A program made the translations under genes and the position numbers. Below the pieces are notes generated by a model that saw only the letters and a list, made by a program, of their open reading frames with translations, had not been told where the DNA came from and searched no databases. From positions 1 to 64,000 of the forward strand of contig NZ_LZKI01000108.1 in NCBI RefSeq assembly GCF_001672755.1: a DNA stretch of 64,000 bases. Direction: 5' to 3'. The stretch is from Mycobacterium colombiense. Its GTDB lineage: Bacteria; Actinomycetota; Actinomycetes; Mycobacteriales; Mycobacteriaceae. Below, piece after piece: positions 8,994 to 17,732 of the stretch (position 1 is the first letter of the stretch; every line of letters starts with the position of its first letter).

Positions 8994-10466
8994 TCACCGG
9001 GCCAAGCTGGCCCGTAACTCCCGTTTGAGCACCTTGCCGTAGCTGTTTTTCGGTAGTTCGTCGACGAATTCGTAACGCTTGGGTCGTTTGAAGCGGGCGA
9101 TGCGCTCCAGCAGATGCGCGTCCAGCGCCGCGGGGTCGACCGTGCCGACAATGAAGGCGACCACGATCTCACCCCACTCGGCGTCGGGGGTGCCCACCAC
9201 GCACGCCTCTGCGACGCCGGGATGTTCGAGCAGCACCTCCTCCACCTCGCGCGGGTAGATGTTGCTTCCTCCGCTGATGACGACGTCCTTCGACCGGTCG
9301 CGCAGCGTGAGAAAGCCGCGCGCGTCGAACGAACCCATGTCGCCGGTGTAGAGCCAGCCGTCCTTGAGTGCGGCGCGGGTGGCTTCGGGGTTGTGCCAAT
9401 ACCCCGACATGACCGCATCTCCGCGGCAAACGATTTCGCCGATCTCGCCCGGCGGCGCCGGGCGGCCGTCGGGGCCCAGCACCGCGACCTCCATCCCCGA
9501 TCGCGCGTAACCGACCGAACCCAGGATCGCGTCGTCGTCCGATTCGTGATCGGCGAGTCGTAGCCCGGTGATGGTCATCGGTGACTCGCCCTGCCCGTAG
9601 ATCTGCGCGAAGATCGGGCCGAACGCCATGATCGCCTTGCGCAGGCTTTCGACGTACATGGGTCCGCCGCCGTAGACGATCGTCGTGAGATTGGCCGGAC
9701 GGGCGCGGCCCGTAGCGACCAGCCGTTGCACCATCGTCGGGGCCAGGAATGCGCTGGCGGCCGGGTGATGCTCGCAGAGGTCCAGGAATTCGTCGGGATC
9801 GAATGCACCTGAGGTGGGCAGTATTTGGCGGGCGCCGCGTAGCACGTACGGCAGGATGTAGAGGCCCGAGCCGTGCGACATCGGTGCCGCGTGCACCAGG
9901 CTGCAGTTCTCGTCGGGCGCGTCGATGTCGGCCAGGTGCGCGACCGTCATCGCCGTGAGGTTGCGGTGTGTCAGCATTGCGCCCTTCGAGCGGCCGGTGG
10001 TGCCGCTGGTGTAGAAGAGCCACGCCAGCGCCGATGAGTCGGTGGCCGGCGGCGCCGACGGGTCAGTTCCAAAACGCTGCGAATAGCCTTCGGAATCAAT
10101 GATTTCCGTCGGCGTCGCTGTCAGTGGCGTGAGCTCGGCGCCGATGGCCGACGAGGCGAACACCCGTGCCGCTCCCGCGTCGTCGAGGATCTGCGCCATC
10201 TCACGTGGGTGCAGCTTGTAGTTCATCGGGACGACGACGCACTCGGCGGCCCAGGTCGCGAACATCAACTCGATGATCTCGGGGCGGTTGTGGGTCGCGA
10301 TCGCGATCCGCGCGCCGGCATCGTGCTGTTGCCGGATCGATGCGGCCAGGCGTAAGGCCCGGTCGCGCAGTTCAACCCAGGTGCACACGCGCCGTTCCCC
10401 GAGATACACGGCGCCGTGATCGGGAAAACGGCTCGCGGCCGCATCGAGCAACGCGAAAAGATTCAT
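8994..10466 (-). CDS. Acyl-CoA ligase (class I adenylate-forming, FadD-like) 1
   Basis: A 490-residue ANL-superfamily ligase that would activate a carboxylic acid to its CoA thioester through an acyl-AMP. Motifs are [21 protein letters not shown] (P-loop), [13 protein letters not shown] (A5-type), [17 protein letters not shown] and the C-terminal [12 protein letters not shown] with the catalytic Lys. The start is the ATG 10464-10466, whose first bases overlap the stop of the preceding SDR (ATGA), so the two are translationally coupled. A longer frame exists upstream but would run into that SDR. The substrate is unknown. It is one of two ligases in the minus arm. Confidence 0.92.
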   Translation of the reverse strand: MNLFALLDAAASRFPDHGAVYLGERRVCTWVELRDRALRLAASIRQQHDAGARIAIATHNRPEIIELMFATWAAECVVVPMNYKLHPREMAQILDDAGAARVFASSAIGAELTPLTATPTEIIDSEGYSQRFGTDPSAPPATDSSALAWLFYTSGTTGRSKGAMLTHRNLTAMTVAHLADIDAPDENCSLVHAAPMSHGSGLYILPYVLRGARQILPTSGAFDPDEFLDLCEHHPAASAFLAPTMVQRLVATGRARPANLTTIVYGGGPMYVESLRKAIMAFGPIFAQIYGQGESPMTITGLRLADHESDDDAILGSVGYARSGMEVAVLGPDGRPAPPGEIGEIVCRGDAVMSGYWHNPEATRAALKDGWLYTGDMGSFDARGFLTLRDRSKDVVISGGSNIYPREVEEVLLEHPGVAEACVVGTPDAEWGEIVVAFIVGTVDPAALDAHLLERIARFKRPKRYEFVDELPKNSYGKVLKRELRASLAR

Positions 10467-11245
10467 CGCTGGATCCACTGCGATTCCAGCGCGAACTCCG
10501 AAAGGTACTTCGTCGAACTCCAGCCGCCGTCGACCACGATCGTCTGGCCGTTGATGAAGCTCCCGCCCGGCGAGCACAGGAAGGCGACGGTGCTGGCGAT
10601 GTCGTCGATGCGGCCCAACCGCTGGTGCGGCGTCATCTCAGTGTTGATCTTGCGGAATCGCTCGTCCTCCAAGCGCTTCTCGACCATCGGCGTGACCGTG
10701 ACCCCGGGCGCGACGGCGTTGCAGCGGATGCCTGACGCGCCGTACTGGCAGGCGATGTGAGTGGTCAGCGCGGTCAGCCCGCCCTTGGCGGCGGAGTAAG
10801 CGCCGCCCCGCAGGCCGCCGACGACCGCGAAGGTCGATGTCACGTTGATGATCGCCGATCCGGGCGCCATGTGCGGCAACACGTCGCGGGCGAGCCGGAA
10901 CGGCGCCCGTAGCATCAAACCCAGGAAGTAGTCGAGAGTTTCGTCGTCGGTTTCGTGCAGCGGCTTGGGGCTGCCGACGCCGGCGTTGTTGATCAGGAAG
11001 TCGATGTGGCCCCACCGGCCGACCGCGAGGTCCACGATGCGGCGCGGCGCGTCATCGTCGGTGAGATCGACGGCGAGCGTCGCGACGCGAGCCGGATCGC
11101 CTACTGCGCTTGCCAGTTCGGCCAGTCGCGCCTCATCGCGGCCGGTTCCGACCACGGCCATGCCCATCTCGGCGAGCTTTGTGGCGCACCCCAGGCCGAT
11201 ACCGCTGCTTGCTCCCGTGACGATTGCGACCTGCATCTCACCCAT
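10463..11245 (-). CDS. SDR family oxidoreductase
   Basis: A 260-residue SDR with the complete set of classical motifs: TGASSGIG for NAD(P), NNAG, a Ser in [24 protein letters not shown] with the YSAAK Tyr/Lys, and the C-terminal [14 protein letters not shown]. It lies two bases after the stop of the upstream ligase and overlaps the start of the downstream ligase by four bases. The ATG at residue 4 (MQVAIVTG) is an equally good start. It probably oxidises or reduces a hydroxyl/keto group on an intermediate made by the flanking CoA ligases. Confidence 0.9.
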   Translation of the reverse strand: MGEMQVAIVTGASSGIGLGCATKLAEMGMAVVGTGRDEARLAELASAVGDPARVATLAVDLTDDDAPRRIVDLAVGRWGHIDFLINNAGVGSPKPLHETDDETLDYFLGLMLRAPFRLARDVLPHMAPGSAIINVTSTFAVVGGLRGGAYSAAKGGLTALTTHIACQYGASGIRCNAVAPGVTVTPMVEKRLEDERFRKINTEMTPHQRLGRIDDIASTVAFLCSPGGSFINGQTIVVDGGWSSTKYLSEFALESQWIQR

Positions 11246-11247
11246 CC

Positions 11248-12882
11248 TCAGTCTCCGCGCGGCGACCCGCCGCGCCCGGCTTCGTCGCGCTTGCGATCAC
11301 TGCGTATCAGCGACGCCCGGATCTGATGCTTGAGTATCTTGCCAGCGTCGTTCTTCGGCAGCGCAGCGGCGATCACGACCTGCTCCGGCGCTTTGAATTT
11401 GGCGACGCCCTTGCTCACCAGCAGGGCGAGCAGGTTCGCGACATCCGGAGCCTGGCCGCCCGCGGGGACGATCACCGCACAGGCCCGCTCCCCGGTGCGG
11501 TCGTCGGGCAGCCCGACGACCGCGATCTCGGCGATGCCGGGGTGGTCGGCGAGCAGGTCCTCGACCTCCTTGGCCGAGATGTTCTCCCCGCTGCGAATGA
11601 TGACGTCCTTGGCCCGGCCGGTCACGACGAGATACTGGCCATCGACCCAGCGACCCAGATCGCCGGTGCGGAAAAAGCCTGCGGCATCGAAGGAATCGTC
11701 GTCGGGATGCCGGTAACCCAGCAGCATCTGCGGACCCCGGACGCAGATCTCCCCGTCGCCGGCGGGCGCGGCCTCGTGGGCGACCAGCTTGATCTCGGCG
11801 ATTCCCGGCCTGCCGTCGGTGTCCGCCGCGTGATCCGCTTCGTCCAGGTGGGGAGCGCCGACGGTCGCGACCGGCACTTCCGTGCAGCCGTACACCCGGG
11901 TGACCGCCGCGCGGTCGAAATATGCTGCGGCGCGGCGGATCAGCGACGGCGACACCGACGCGCCACCGCAGATGAACACCTTCAGGTCGGGCAGGCGGGT
12001 GCCGGCGCGCTCGGCGGCCGTCAACAGCTGCTGCAGAAACGGTGTGGCTCCCGCCATGTGAGTACACCGCTCGGCGTTCATCAGCTCGACGGCCTCCGCC
12101 GGGTCCCACCGGTCCATCAGCACCGCCGTGGTGCCCAGTAGCAACGGGCATTCGAAGGCGTATATCGAGCCGCCGATATGGGCGACCGGCGACGGCACCA
12201 GGAACGTGTCGCCCGGGTCAATCGTCCAGTGGTCGCGGATCTGGCAGATCAGTGCGTGCATCGAATTATGAGTGTGCAGGACGCCTTTCGGACGGCTAGT
12301 CGTGCCGGACGTGTACAGCATCATCCGCACGGCGTCGGGATTCAGCGCCGGCAGGGCCTCGTCCTGCGGCGGCAGCTCCAGCAGGGACGCATACGGTGTG
12401 TGCGGCCCGGCGTCGCCGCGTAGCACGACCACCTCCGGCGCCCGGTCCATCGCGGCCGTCACGCGTTCCAGCATCGCTGCGTAGTCATGTCCACCGTATT
12501 GCCGCGGCACGAAAACCATTGCTGTGCCTGCGTCTTGGAGGATATGGCGCAAGTCGTGGTCGCGCAGCGACGGCAGGATCGGGTTCACCACCATGCCGGC
12601 CAGCGTCGCGGCCAGGTAGATGACGGCACTCTCGTGCCAGTTCGGCAGCATGAACGACACGACGCTGCCCGTGGGTATGCGGGCCAACATGGAGCCGGCC
12701 AGCGCGCTGGCCTGAGCGTGCAGCGTGGCGCAATCGAGACGAATATCCCTGTCCACCAGTAGAGTTCGGTGTGGAGACTCCGTAACGGCGGTGCGCAGCG
12801 CATCGGCCAGCGTCGTGTGCACCCACAACCCCCGCCGGTATGCCTCCGCCGCATGGGCCGCATCCTGGGCGGTCCGGGCCAT
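11248..12882 (-). CDS. Acyl-CoA ligase (class I adenylate-forming, FadD-like) 2
   Basis: A 544-residue ANL ligase. It shows [19 protein letters not shown], the hinge and ATPase motif [40 protein letters not shown] and the catalytic Lys in [13 protein letters not shown]. The pattern resembles the cyclohexanecarboxylate/medium-chain acyl-CoA ligase group. A Shine-Dalgarno-like GAGG lies before both GTG 12885 and ATG 12882; ATG was preferred. It follows the GntR gene by about 25 bp and is followed by the SDR after two bases. Having two distinct ligases in one operon suggests two different acids are activated in the pathway. Confidence 0.92.
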   Translation of the reverse strand: MARTAQDAAHAAEAYRRGLWVHTTLADALRTAVTESPHRTLLVDRDIRLDCATLHAQASALAGSMLARIPTGSVVSFMLPNWHESAVIYLAATLAGMVVNPILPSLRDHDLRHILQDAGTAMVFVPRQYGGHDYAAMLERVTAAMDRAPEVVVLRGDAGPHTPYASLLELPPQDEALPALNPDAVRMMLYTSGTTSRPKGVLHTHNSMHALICQIRDHWTIDPGDTFLVPSPVAHIGGSIYAFECPLLLGTTAVLMDRWDPAEAVELMNAERCTHMAGATPFLQQLLTAAERAGTRLPDLKVFICGGASVSPSLIRRAAAYFDRAAVTRVYGCTEVPVATVGAPHLDEADHAADTDGRPGIAEIKLVAHEAAPAGDGEICVRGPQMLLGYRHPDDDSFDAAGFFRTGDLGRWVDGQYLVVTGRAKDVIIRSGENISAKEVEDLLADHPGIAEIAVVGLPDDRTGERACAVIVPAGGQAPDVANLLALLVSKGVAKFKAPEQVVIAAALPKNDAGKILKHQIRASLIRSDRKRDEAGRGGSPRGD

Positions 12883-12906
12883 CACCGCGACCTCATCTCG
12901 GGCGGC

Positions 12907-13647
12907 CTATTCGTCCACGCGACGCATGGTCATCGCGTACCGGAACCTCGACGACAGGTGGGTGTTGATCGTCACCTGGGCCACCTCACCGTCGGAGGTC
13001 GTGTAGGTGCGCCGCATCTGTAACGCGGCCGTGCCCGCTTCGACGCCGAGGCCGTTGGCCAGCTCCGGGGACAGCAGGACGGCGGCGATCTCCTGATGCA
13101 ACTGGGCGACGCTCACGCCGAAGAGGTCCTCGATCAACGGGAATATCGGGCCGGCGTGGCGTTGCAGCAGCCGGCCGACCGCCGCGAAACTCCGGTTGAT
13201 GTAGTACTCCGTGCGACACAACGGGACCGGCGCGTCATCGGCCTGCCGGTACCCGCGCACCGACAGCCACTGACTGCCGACCTCGAGGCCGGTCCGGGCG
13301 GCGAGGTCGTCGTCGATCGTCACCATGGCGTTGGATTCGATGGTCAGCTGCGCGCCGGCCGCGAAAGCCAGCAGGTCGTCGATCGACATCGCGTCCTGGG
13401 CATAGGAACTCGACGCAGGACGGGGAACCACCCGGGTGCCCGCGCGCGGCCGGGAGGCCACCAGGTTGTCCTCGCGCAGCCGGCGCAGCGCCTCACGGAT
13501 GGTGTAGCGGCTCACCGCAAAGCGCTCGCACAGTTGGTGTTCGGTGGGCAACTGCGAACCCACCGGATACACGCCGTCGACGATCTCCTTGCGCAGCGTG
13601 CGCGCAATCTGCAGGTAGCGGTGGTCGCCCGCGATCGCCTGGGACAT
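12907..13647 (-). CDS. GntR family regulator with UTRA domain
   Basis: A 246-residue transcription factor. The N-terminal winged helix (residues about 8-75) contains the GntR signature: LRKEIVDGVYPVGSQLPTEHQLCERFAVSRYTIREALRRL. The rest is a UTRA/HutC-type ligand-binding domain ending VTINTHLSSRFRYAMTMRRVDE. The start ATG overlaps the stop of the upstream NHL gene by one base (TGATG), so the frame reading further upstream is not used. It sits inside the minus arm of the island and is the obvious candidate to bind the palindromes at 15322-15335 and 15418-15431 in the divergent promoter region. The effector is probably a pathway intermediate. Confidence 0.93.
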   Translation of the reverse strand: MSQAIAGDHRYLQIARTLRKEIVDGVYPVGSQLPTEHQLCERFAVSRYTIREALRRLREDNLVASRPRAGTRVVPRPASSSYAQDAMSIDDLLAFAAGAQLTIESNAMVTIDDDLAARTGLEVGSQWLSVRGYRQADDAPVPLCRTEYYINRSFAAVGRLLQRHAGPIFPLIEDLFGVSVAQLHQEIAAVLLSPELANGLGVEAGTAALQMRRTYTTSDGEVAQVTINTHLSSRFRYAMTMRRVDE

Positions 13648-15269
13648 CACGGTCCACCCGGTGCCGGGCGCAACGCCAGCACGCTGCCGTCGCCGTCGGC
13701 CGAGATATACAGCGTCCCGTCGGCCGCGGCGGCGATGCCCGCGAACGGGCCCTGCGGTCCGGAGAACGGCGGCATGCCGCGCAGCGGCTTGGGTGTCACG
13801 CCCGGCGGGGGACCGACCGGCAGCCCGGCGGCGATCGTCCGCCGCGCGTCGGTGCCCAGATCCACCGCGATCAACTCCTTGGATCCGGCGTCGACGACGT
13901 AGAGCGCCCCGCCCCGCACCAGAATGCCTTGCGGGCGTTGCAAATCGGCGACAACGGTGTCGATCTCCGATCCGGTCAGCCTGACCACCCGGCCGGCTCC
14001 GGCCTCGGCCACCAGACACGCCCCGTCCGCGTCGATCGCGACACCCACCGGCTCGCGCAACCCGGTCGCCAGCACCTGGACACCACCCGATTGCAGCGAC
14101 AGCACGCGCCCGGTGCCCAGCTCCGCGAACACCACGCCGCCCGCGCTCGCCGCGACGCCATAGAGCTGGTCGAAACCGTCTGCCAGCACCTCGGTTTCGC
14201 TCGCTTCCGGCCGGTAACGGGCGACCTGGCCGCCGGACGTGGTGACCACGAATTCGTCGGGCCCGCTGGCCGTGACGCCGCGCAGGAATCCGGGATAGCC
14301 GGGGCTGAACAACATTCCCGCGGTGTGCAGGGACCCGTCGGGCAGCACGGCGTAAAAGTAGGTGCCGTCAGCGATGTAGAGCCGCCCGTCATGGCCCACC
14401 GCCAGGTCCAGCGGCCAGTTCAGGCCTCCCGCCAGCACGGATCGCGCTGTGCCGTCCGAGGATATCTCGGTGATCTCGCCGGTGAAGTTCGACACGAACA
14501 GCCGGTCGCCGACGAAGGTGCAATTGTCCAGGCCCGGAGTCAGCTGGGCGAGCAGCCGTTGTTCGCCGCTGCGCGGATCGATACGCAGCACCTGACCGCT
14601 GGCCACCTGCGTCGACACGATGTGGCCCTGCGCGTCGAACTTGACCGAGTCGGGCACACCGAGATTGCCCGCCACGCACTGCGGTTCGCCGCCGTCGGGG
14701 TCGATGCGCCATATCTCGTTGGCGCCCATCACCGGGAAATACAACAGGCCGTCGGGGCCGACCTCCATCGCGTTCGGCGAGGGCACGTTCTCCAAGAGCA
14801 CCCGCGGCGGTCCGCCCGCCAGGTCGAATTCCAGCAGCCGCCCACCCTCGCGGCATTCACCGATGAACAACCGACCCTGGTGAAAGGTGATGCCGTTGGC
14901 CGACGGCACGTCGTCGCGCAGCACTCGCGTCCGACCGCTGGTGTCGCGCACGCTCACCCGGCCGTCCATCACCTCGGTCGCGTACAGGTTGCCGTCGACG
15001 TCGAAGGCGACGTCGTCGGGCGCCACGATGTCGCCGCCCTTGGGGCTGGCGGTCGCCAGTTCGCCGGTGCGGTGATCGAGGGCGCTGATCTGACTGCCGG
15101 TCACCTGGGCGATGTAGATGCGACCGTCCGGGCCGGTGCGCAGGCCGTTGGCGCCGAACAGCCGGCTGGGGGCGGTGACCCGTTCCAACTCCCAGCCCTC
15201 GGCGATGTCGATCGGGTGCGACAGCGCATACCGCGAGGGCAGCGTTGAGATGGCCCGTGAGGTGGACAT
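13647..15269 (-). CDS. NHL/SMP-30-like beta-propeller protein (possible lactonase)
   Basis: A 540-residue protein made almost entirely of repeated beta-propeller strands (FGANGLRTGPDGRIYIAQVTG, DDVAFDVDGNLYATEV, NAMEVGPDGLLYFPVMG, WPLDLAVGHDGRLYIADG and others). This is typical of the SMP-30/gluconolactonase/strictosidine-synthase-like group. At this length there are probably two propellers or one extended one. No signal peptide is seen, so it should be cytosolic. It is the first gene of the minus arm, directly facing the operator region. A lactone- or ester-hydrolysing role would fit with the Baeyer-Villiger oxygenase in the other arm; this is inferred, since catalytic residues cannot be fixed by eye. 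Confidence 0.82.
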   Translation of the reverse strand: MSTSRAISTLPSRYALSHPIDIAEGWELERVTAPSRLFGANGLRTGPDGRIYIAQVTGSQISALDHRTGELATASPKGGDIVAPDDVAFDVDGNLYATEVMDGRVSVRDTSGRTRVLRDDVPSANGITFHQGRLFIGECREGGRLLEFDLAGGPPRVLLENVPSPNAMEVGPDGLLYFPVMGANEIWRIDPDGGEPQCVAGNLGVPDSVKFDAQGHIVSTQVASGQVLRIDPRSGEQRLLAQLTPGLDNCTFVGDRLFVSNFTGEITEISSDGTARSVLAGGLNWPLDLAVGHDGRLYIADGTYFYAVLPDGSLHTAGMLFSPGYPGFLRGVTASGPDEFVVTTSGGQVARYRPEASETEVLADGFDQLYGVAASAGGVVFAELGTGRVLSLQSGGVQVLATGLREPVGVAIDADGACLVAEAGAGRVVRLTGSEIDTVVADLQRPQGILVRGGALYVVDAGSKELIAVDLGTDARRTIAAGLPVGPPPGVTPKPLRGMPPFSGPQGPFAGIAAAADGTLYISADGDGSVLALRPAPGGP

Positions 15270-15321
15270 GCTCGCCGAGGTCCTTCCGTCAGCCGTTTGG
15301 GCTGGACGCTATCAACTCCGC

Positions 15322-15335
15322 CTAGTCCAGACAAT
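15322..15335. promoter_or_regulatory. Candidate GntR operator, imperfect copy
   Basis: CTAGTCCAGACAAT keeps the GTCC/AGAC core and spacing of the perfect palindrome at 15418-15431, with two changes in the central twelve bases. It lies 53 bp upstream of the NHL gene start and 96 bp from the perfect copy, so each arm of the divergent operon has one site near its promoter. Confidence 0.55.
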
Positions 15336-15417
15336 AGCCCCCGATGGGCGCCAAACCGACCTTGACAGCGAAGTCCACAGATCGGAATAGTGTTCTCCAA
15401 AGGACAGAATGCAATAT

Positions 15418-15431
15418 TTTGTCCGGACAAA
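15418..15431. promoter_or_regulatory. Candidate GntR operator, perfect palindrome
   Basis: TTTGTCCGGACAAA is a perfect 14-bp palindrome located 56 bp upstream of the plus-arm start codon (15488). It contains the GT...AC core common to GntR-type operators. A GntR gene lies in the adjacent operon and a degenerate second copy lies at 15322-15335. Binding is inferred. Confidence 0.7.
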
Positions 15432-15487
15432 TAGGAATTGATCCCGCTGCGGACGCGTGACGCGACGGTGGCAGGGGAAAGCAGGTC

Positions 15488-16342
15488 ATGGCCGATCACG
15501 AGGAACTTCTAGGGCTCCACGGCCGCGTCGTGGTGGTCTCCGGCGCCGGCGGGGGCGGCATCGGGACGACCGTGACCGCCATGACCGCTCGGGCCGGGGC
15601 CACCGTGATCGCGGTGAGCCGGTCGAAGGAAAACCTCGACGAGCACGTCGCTCCGCTGGCACAGCAGGGGCTGCCCGTGGTGCCCGTCGCGGCCGACGCG
15701 TCGACCGACGAGGGCATCGCCGCGGTGATCGACCACGCCCGACGCGCCGACGGCGACTTGTACGGGCTGGTCAATGTCGCCGGCGGTGCGGAGCCATCGA
15801 CGTGGATGCCGTCCACCAGGGTGTCGCGCGGCGACTGGCGCAAGATCTTCGCCGACAATCTCGAAACGGCATTCTTCATGAGCCAGGCCGTCGCGGCCGA
15901 ACTCGTGGCGCAGCAACGGCCGGGGTCGATCGTGTCGATCTCCTCGATCAGCGGCATGAACACCGCGCCGTTCCACATCGCCTACGGGACGGCCAAGGCC
16001 GCGATCACCGCGATGACGCGCACCATGGCCGTCGAGTTGGCGCAGGCGGGAATTCGGGTCAACGCCGTGGCGCCCGGCGTCACCGAGACCGCGGCCTCGC
16101 GCACCTACGTCGACGAGGATCCCGATCGCGACCGGCAGGCGATCGCGATGGGCCGTCGCGGGCGGCCCGAGGAACAGGCCGGTGCCATCCTGTTTCTGCT
16201 CTCGGAGCTGTCGAGCTACGTCACCGGTCAGACGCTGCTCGTCGACGGCGGCCTGGACCTCAGGTGGACCCACCTCGGCGCCGACAACACCTCGCTGTTC
16301 CTCAAAGACGAATCCTTCCGTGCGGCGATTAGGAGGATGTAA
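15488..16342 (+). CDS. SDR family oxidoreductase, first gene of plus arm
   Basis: A 284-residue SDR. The cofactor motif is unusual (SGAGGGGIG in place of TGxxxGIG), followed by NVAGG, the catalytic Ser in SISSISGMNTAPFHIAYGTAKAAI with the YGTAK pair, and the C-terminal TGQTLLVDGGLDLRW. About 25 residues extend beyond the usual SDR end. The stop overlaps the Rieske gene start (TAATG), and AGGAGG for that gene lies inside its last codons. As first gene after the operator it probably acts early, for example oxidising a hydroxyl introduced by the Rieske oxygenase to a ketone for the BVMO. Confidence 0.9.
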   Translation: MADHEELLGLHGRVVVVSGAGGGGIGTTVTAMTARAGATVIAVSRSKENLDEHVAPLAQQGLPVVPVAADASTDEGIAAVIDHARRADGDLYGLVNVAGGAEPSTWMPSTRVSRGDWRKIFADNLETAFFMSQAVAAELVAQQRPGSIVSISSISGMNTAPFHIAYGTAKAAITAMTRTMAVELAQAGIRVNAVAPGVTETAASRTYVDEDPDRDRQAIAMGRRGRPEEQAGAILFLLSELSSYVTGQTLLVDGGLDLRWTHLGADNTSLFLKDESFRAAIRRM

Positions 16343-17727
16343 TGACCGACCTGGCCAAGGGCGCGAAGCCCGAAGCGGCCGAGGAACTCTCGATGCCGAT
16401 GACGATCGGGGTCGAGGCGTACATCTCCGAGGACTACGCCCGCGCCGAGCGCGACAAGCTGTGGCGCAAGGTCTGGCAGCAGGTCGGCCGCGTCGAGGAG
16501 CTGCCCGAGGTCGGCAGTTACCTGACCTACGACATCCTCGACGACTCGATCATCGTGGTGCGCACCGGTGCCAACGAGTCCGGAGGCTTTCGGGCCCACC
16601 ACAACGTCTGCATGCACCGCGGCCGCCGGCTGATCGACACCCCCGAGGGTGCCAAGAACGCGTGCGGCCGCGCCCGCAAGTCGTTCGTGTGCGGCTTTCA
16701 CGGCTGGACCTACGGCCTGGACGGCGCGTGCACCCACATCCGCGAACAAGACGACTGGCAGCAGGCGCTGACGCCGGACAACACCCACCTGCGTCCGGTC
16801 AAGGTTGACACCTGGGGTGGCTGGCTGTGGATCAACATGGATCCCGACTGCGAGCCGCTGGCCGACTACCTGTTTCCCGCCGCGAAGATCCTCGATCCCT
16901 TCGGCCTGGAAAACATGCGCTACAAGTGGCGCAAATGGCTGTCGTTCGACTGCAACTGGAAAGTCGCGATGGAGGCCTTCAACGAGACCTACCACGTCTT
17001 CACCACCCACCCGGAGTTCAACAAGTTCGGCGAGTTCAAGGGCTGGGCCAAGGCGCAGGGCAAACACAGCAACATCGGCTACGACGCCCCGGACGATCTC
17101 GCGGCGACCAAGTCCAAGATCCGCCTCGGCACCGGTGCCGATCCCCGGGTTTCGACCGCGGAGATGCAGATCTACACGATGGAGGAAACCAACACCTCCA
17201 CCACCGAGACGCTGGTTAACGCCGCCAAACGCTTGGTCGACGAATTGCCCGCGGACACACCCGCCGACAAGGTTCTCGAGCACTGGCTGGCGTCGGCGCG
17301 CCGCGACGACGAGGCCCGCGGCGTGATCTGGCCGACCATTCCGTCCGACGTTCTGGGACAGGCGGGAACCGCGTGGCAGATCTTCCCGAACTTCCAGATC
17401 GGTCAGGGCCTGACGGTTGCGCTGTGCTACAGCGCGCGACCGCATCCCAGTTACAACCCGGACAAGTGCATTTTCGAGGTGTCGGTCTTCGAGCTCTATC
17501 CGAAAGGCGCTGAGCCCCAGACGGAGTGGGAGTACACGCCGGTCGGCGATCCCCGGTGGCGCTCGGTGCTGCCGCAGGACTTCTCCAACATGGCCGCGGT
17601 GCAGCAGGGCATGAAGTCGCTCGGCTTCCCGGGCACCAGGCCCAACCCCTACCGCGAACGCAGCACCGTCAATCTGCACTACCAGTTGTCGAAATACATG
17701 GGCACCGGCGAACCACAGGAGCTTTGA
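16342..17727 (+). CDS. Rieske non-heme iron oxygenase, large subunit
   Basis: A 461-residue aromatic-ring-hydroxylating-type oxygenase alpha subunit. The Rieske [2Fe-2S] ligands are Cys90-Met-His92 and Cys117-Gly-Phe-His120; the 24-residue spacing between the pairs is clearly longer than the usual 15-17. The catalytic domain has the NWK...YHV...H signature, with Asn205, His218 and His223 as likely substrate-gate/iron ligands (NWKVAMEAFNETYHVFTTHPE). No small (beta) subunit, ferredoxin or reductase gene is nearby, so it must borrow electron carriers from elsewhere. It probably hydroxylates or O-demethylates the pathway's entry substrate. It is coupled to the preceding SDR and lies 5 bp before the BVMO gene. 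Confidence 0.93.
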   Translation: MTDLAKGAKPEAAEELSMPMTIGVEAYISEDYARAERDKLWRKVWQQVGRVEELPEVGSYLTYDILDDSIIVVRTGANESGGFRAHHNVCMHRGRRLIDTPEGAKNACGRARKSFVCGFHGWTYGLDGACTHIREQDDWQQALTPDNTHLRPVKVDTWGGWLWINMDPDCEPLADYLFPAAKILDPFGLENMRYKWRKWLSFDCNWKVAMEAFNETYHVFTTHPEFNKFGEFKGWAKAQGKHSNIGYDAPDDLAATKSKIRLGTGADPRVSTAEMQIYTMEETNTSTTETLVNAAKRLVDELPADTPADKVLEHWLASARRDDEARGVIWPTIPSDVLGQAGTAWQIFPNFQIGQGLTVALCYSARPHPSYNPDKCIFEVSVFELYPKGAEPQTEWEYTPVGDPRWRSVLPQDFSNMAAVQQGMKSLGFPGTRPNPYRERSTVNLHYQLSKYMGTGEPQEL

Positions 17728-17732
17728 GATAG

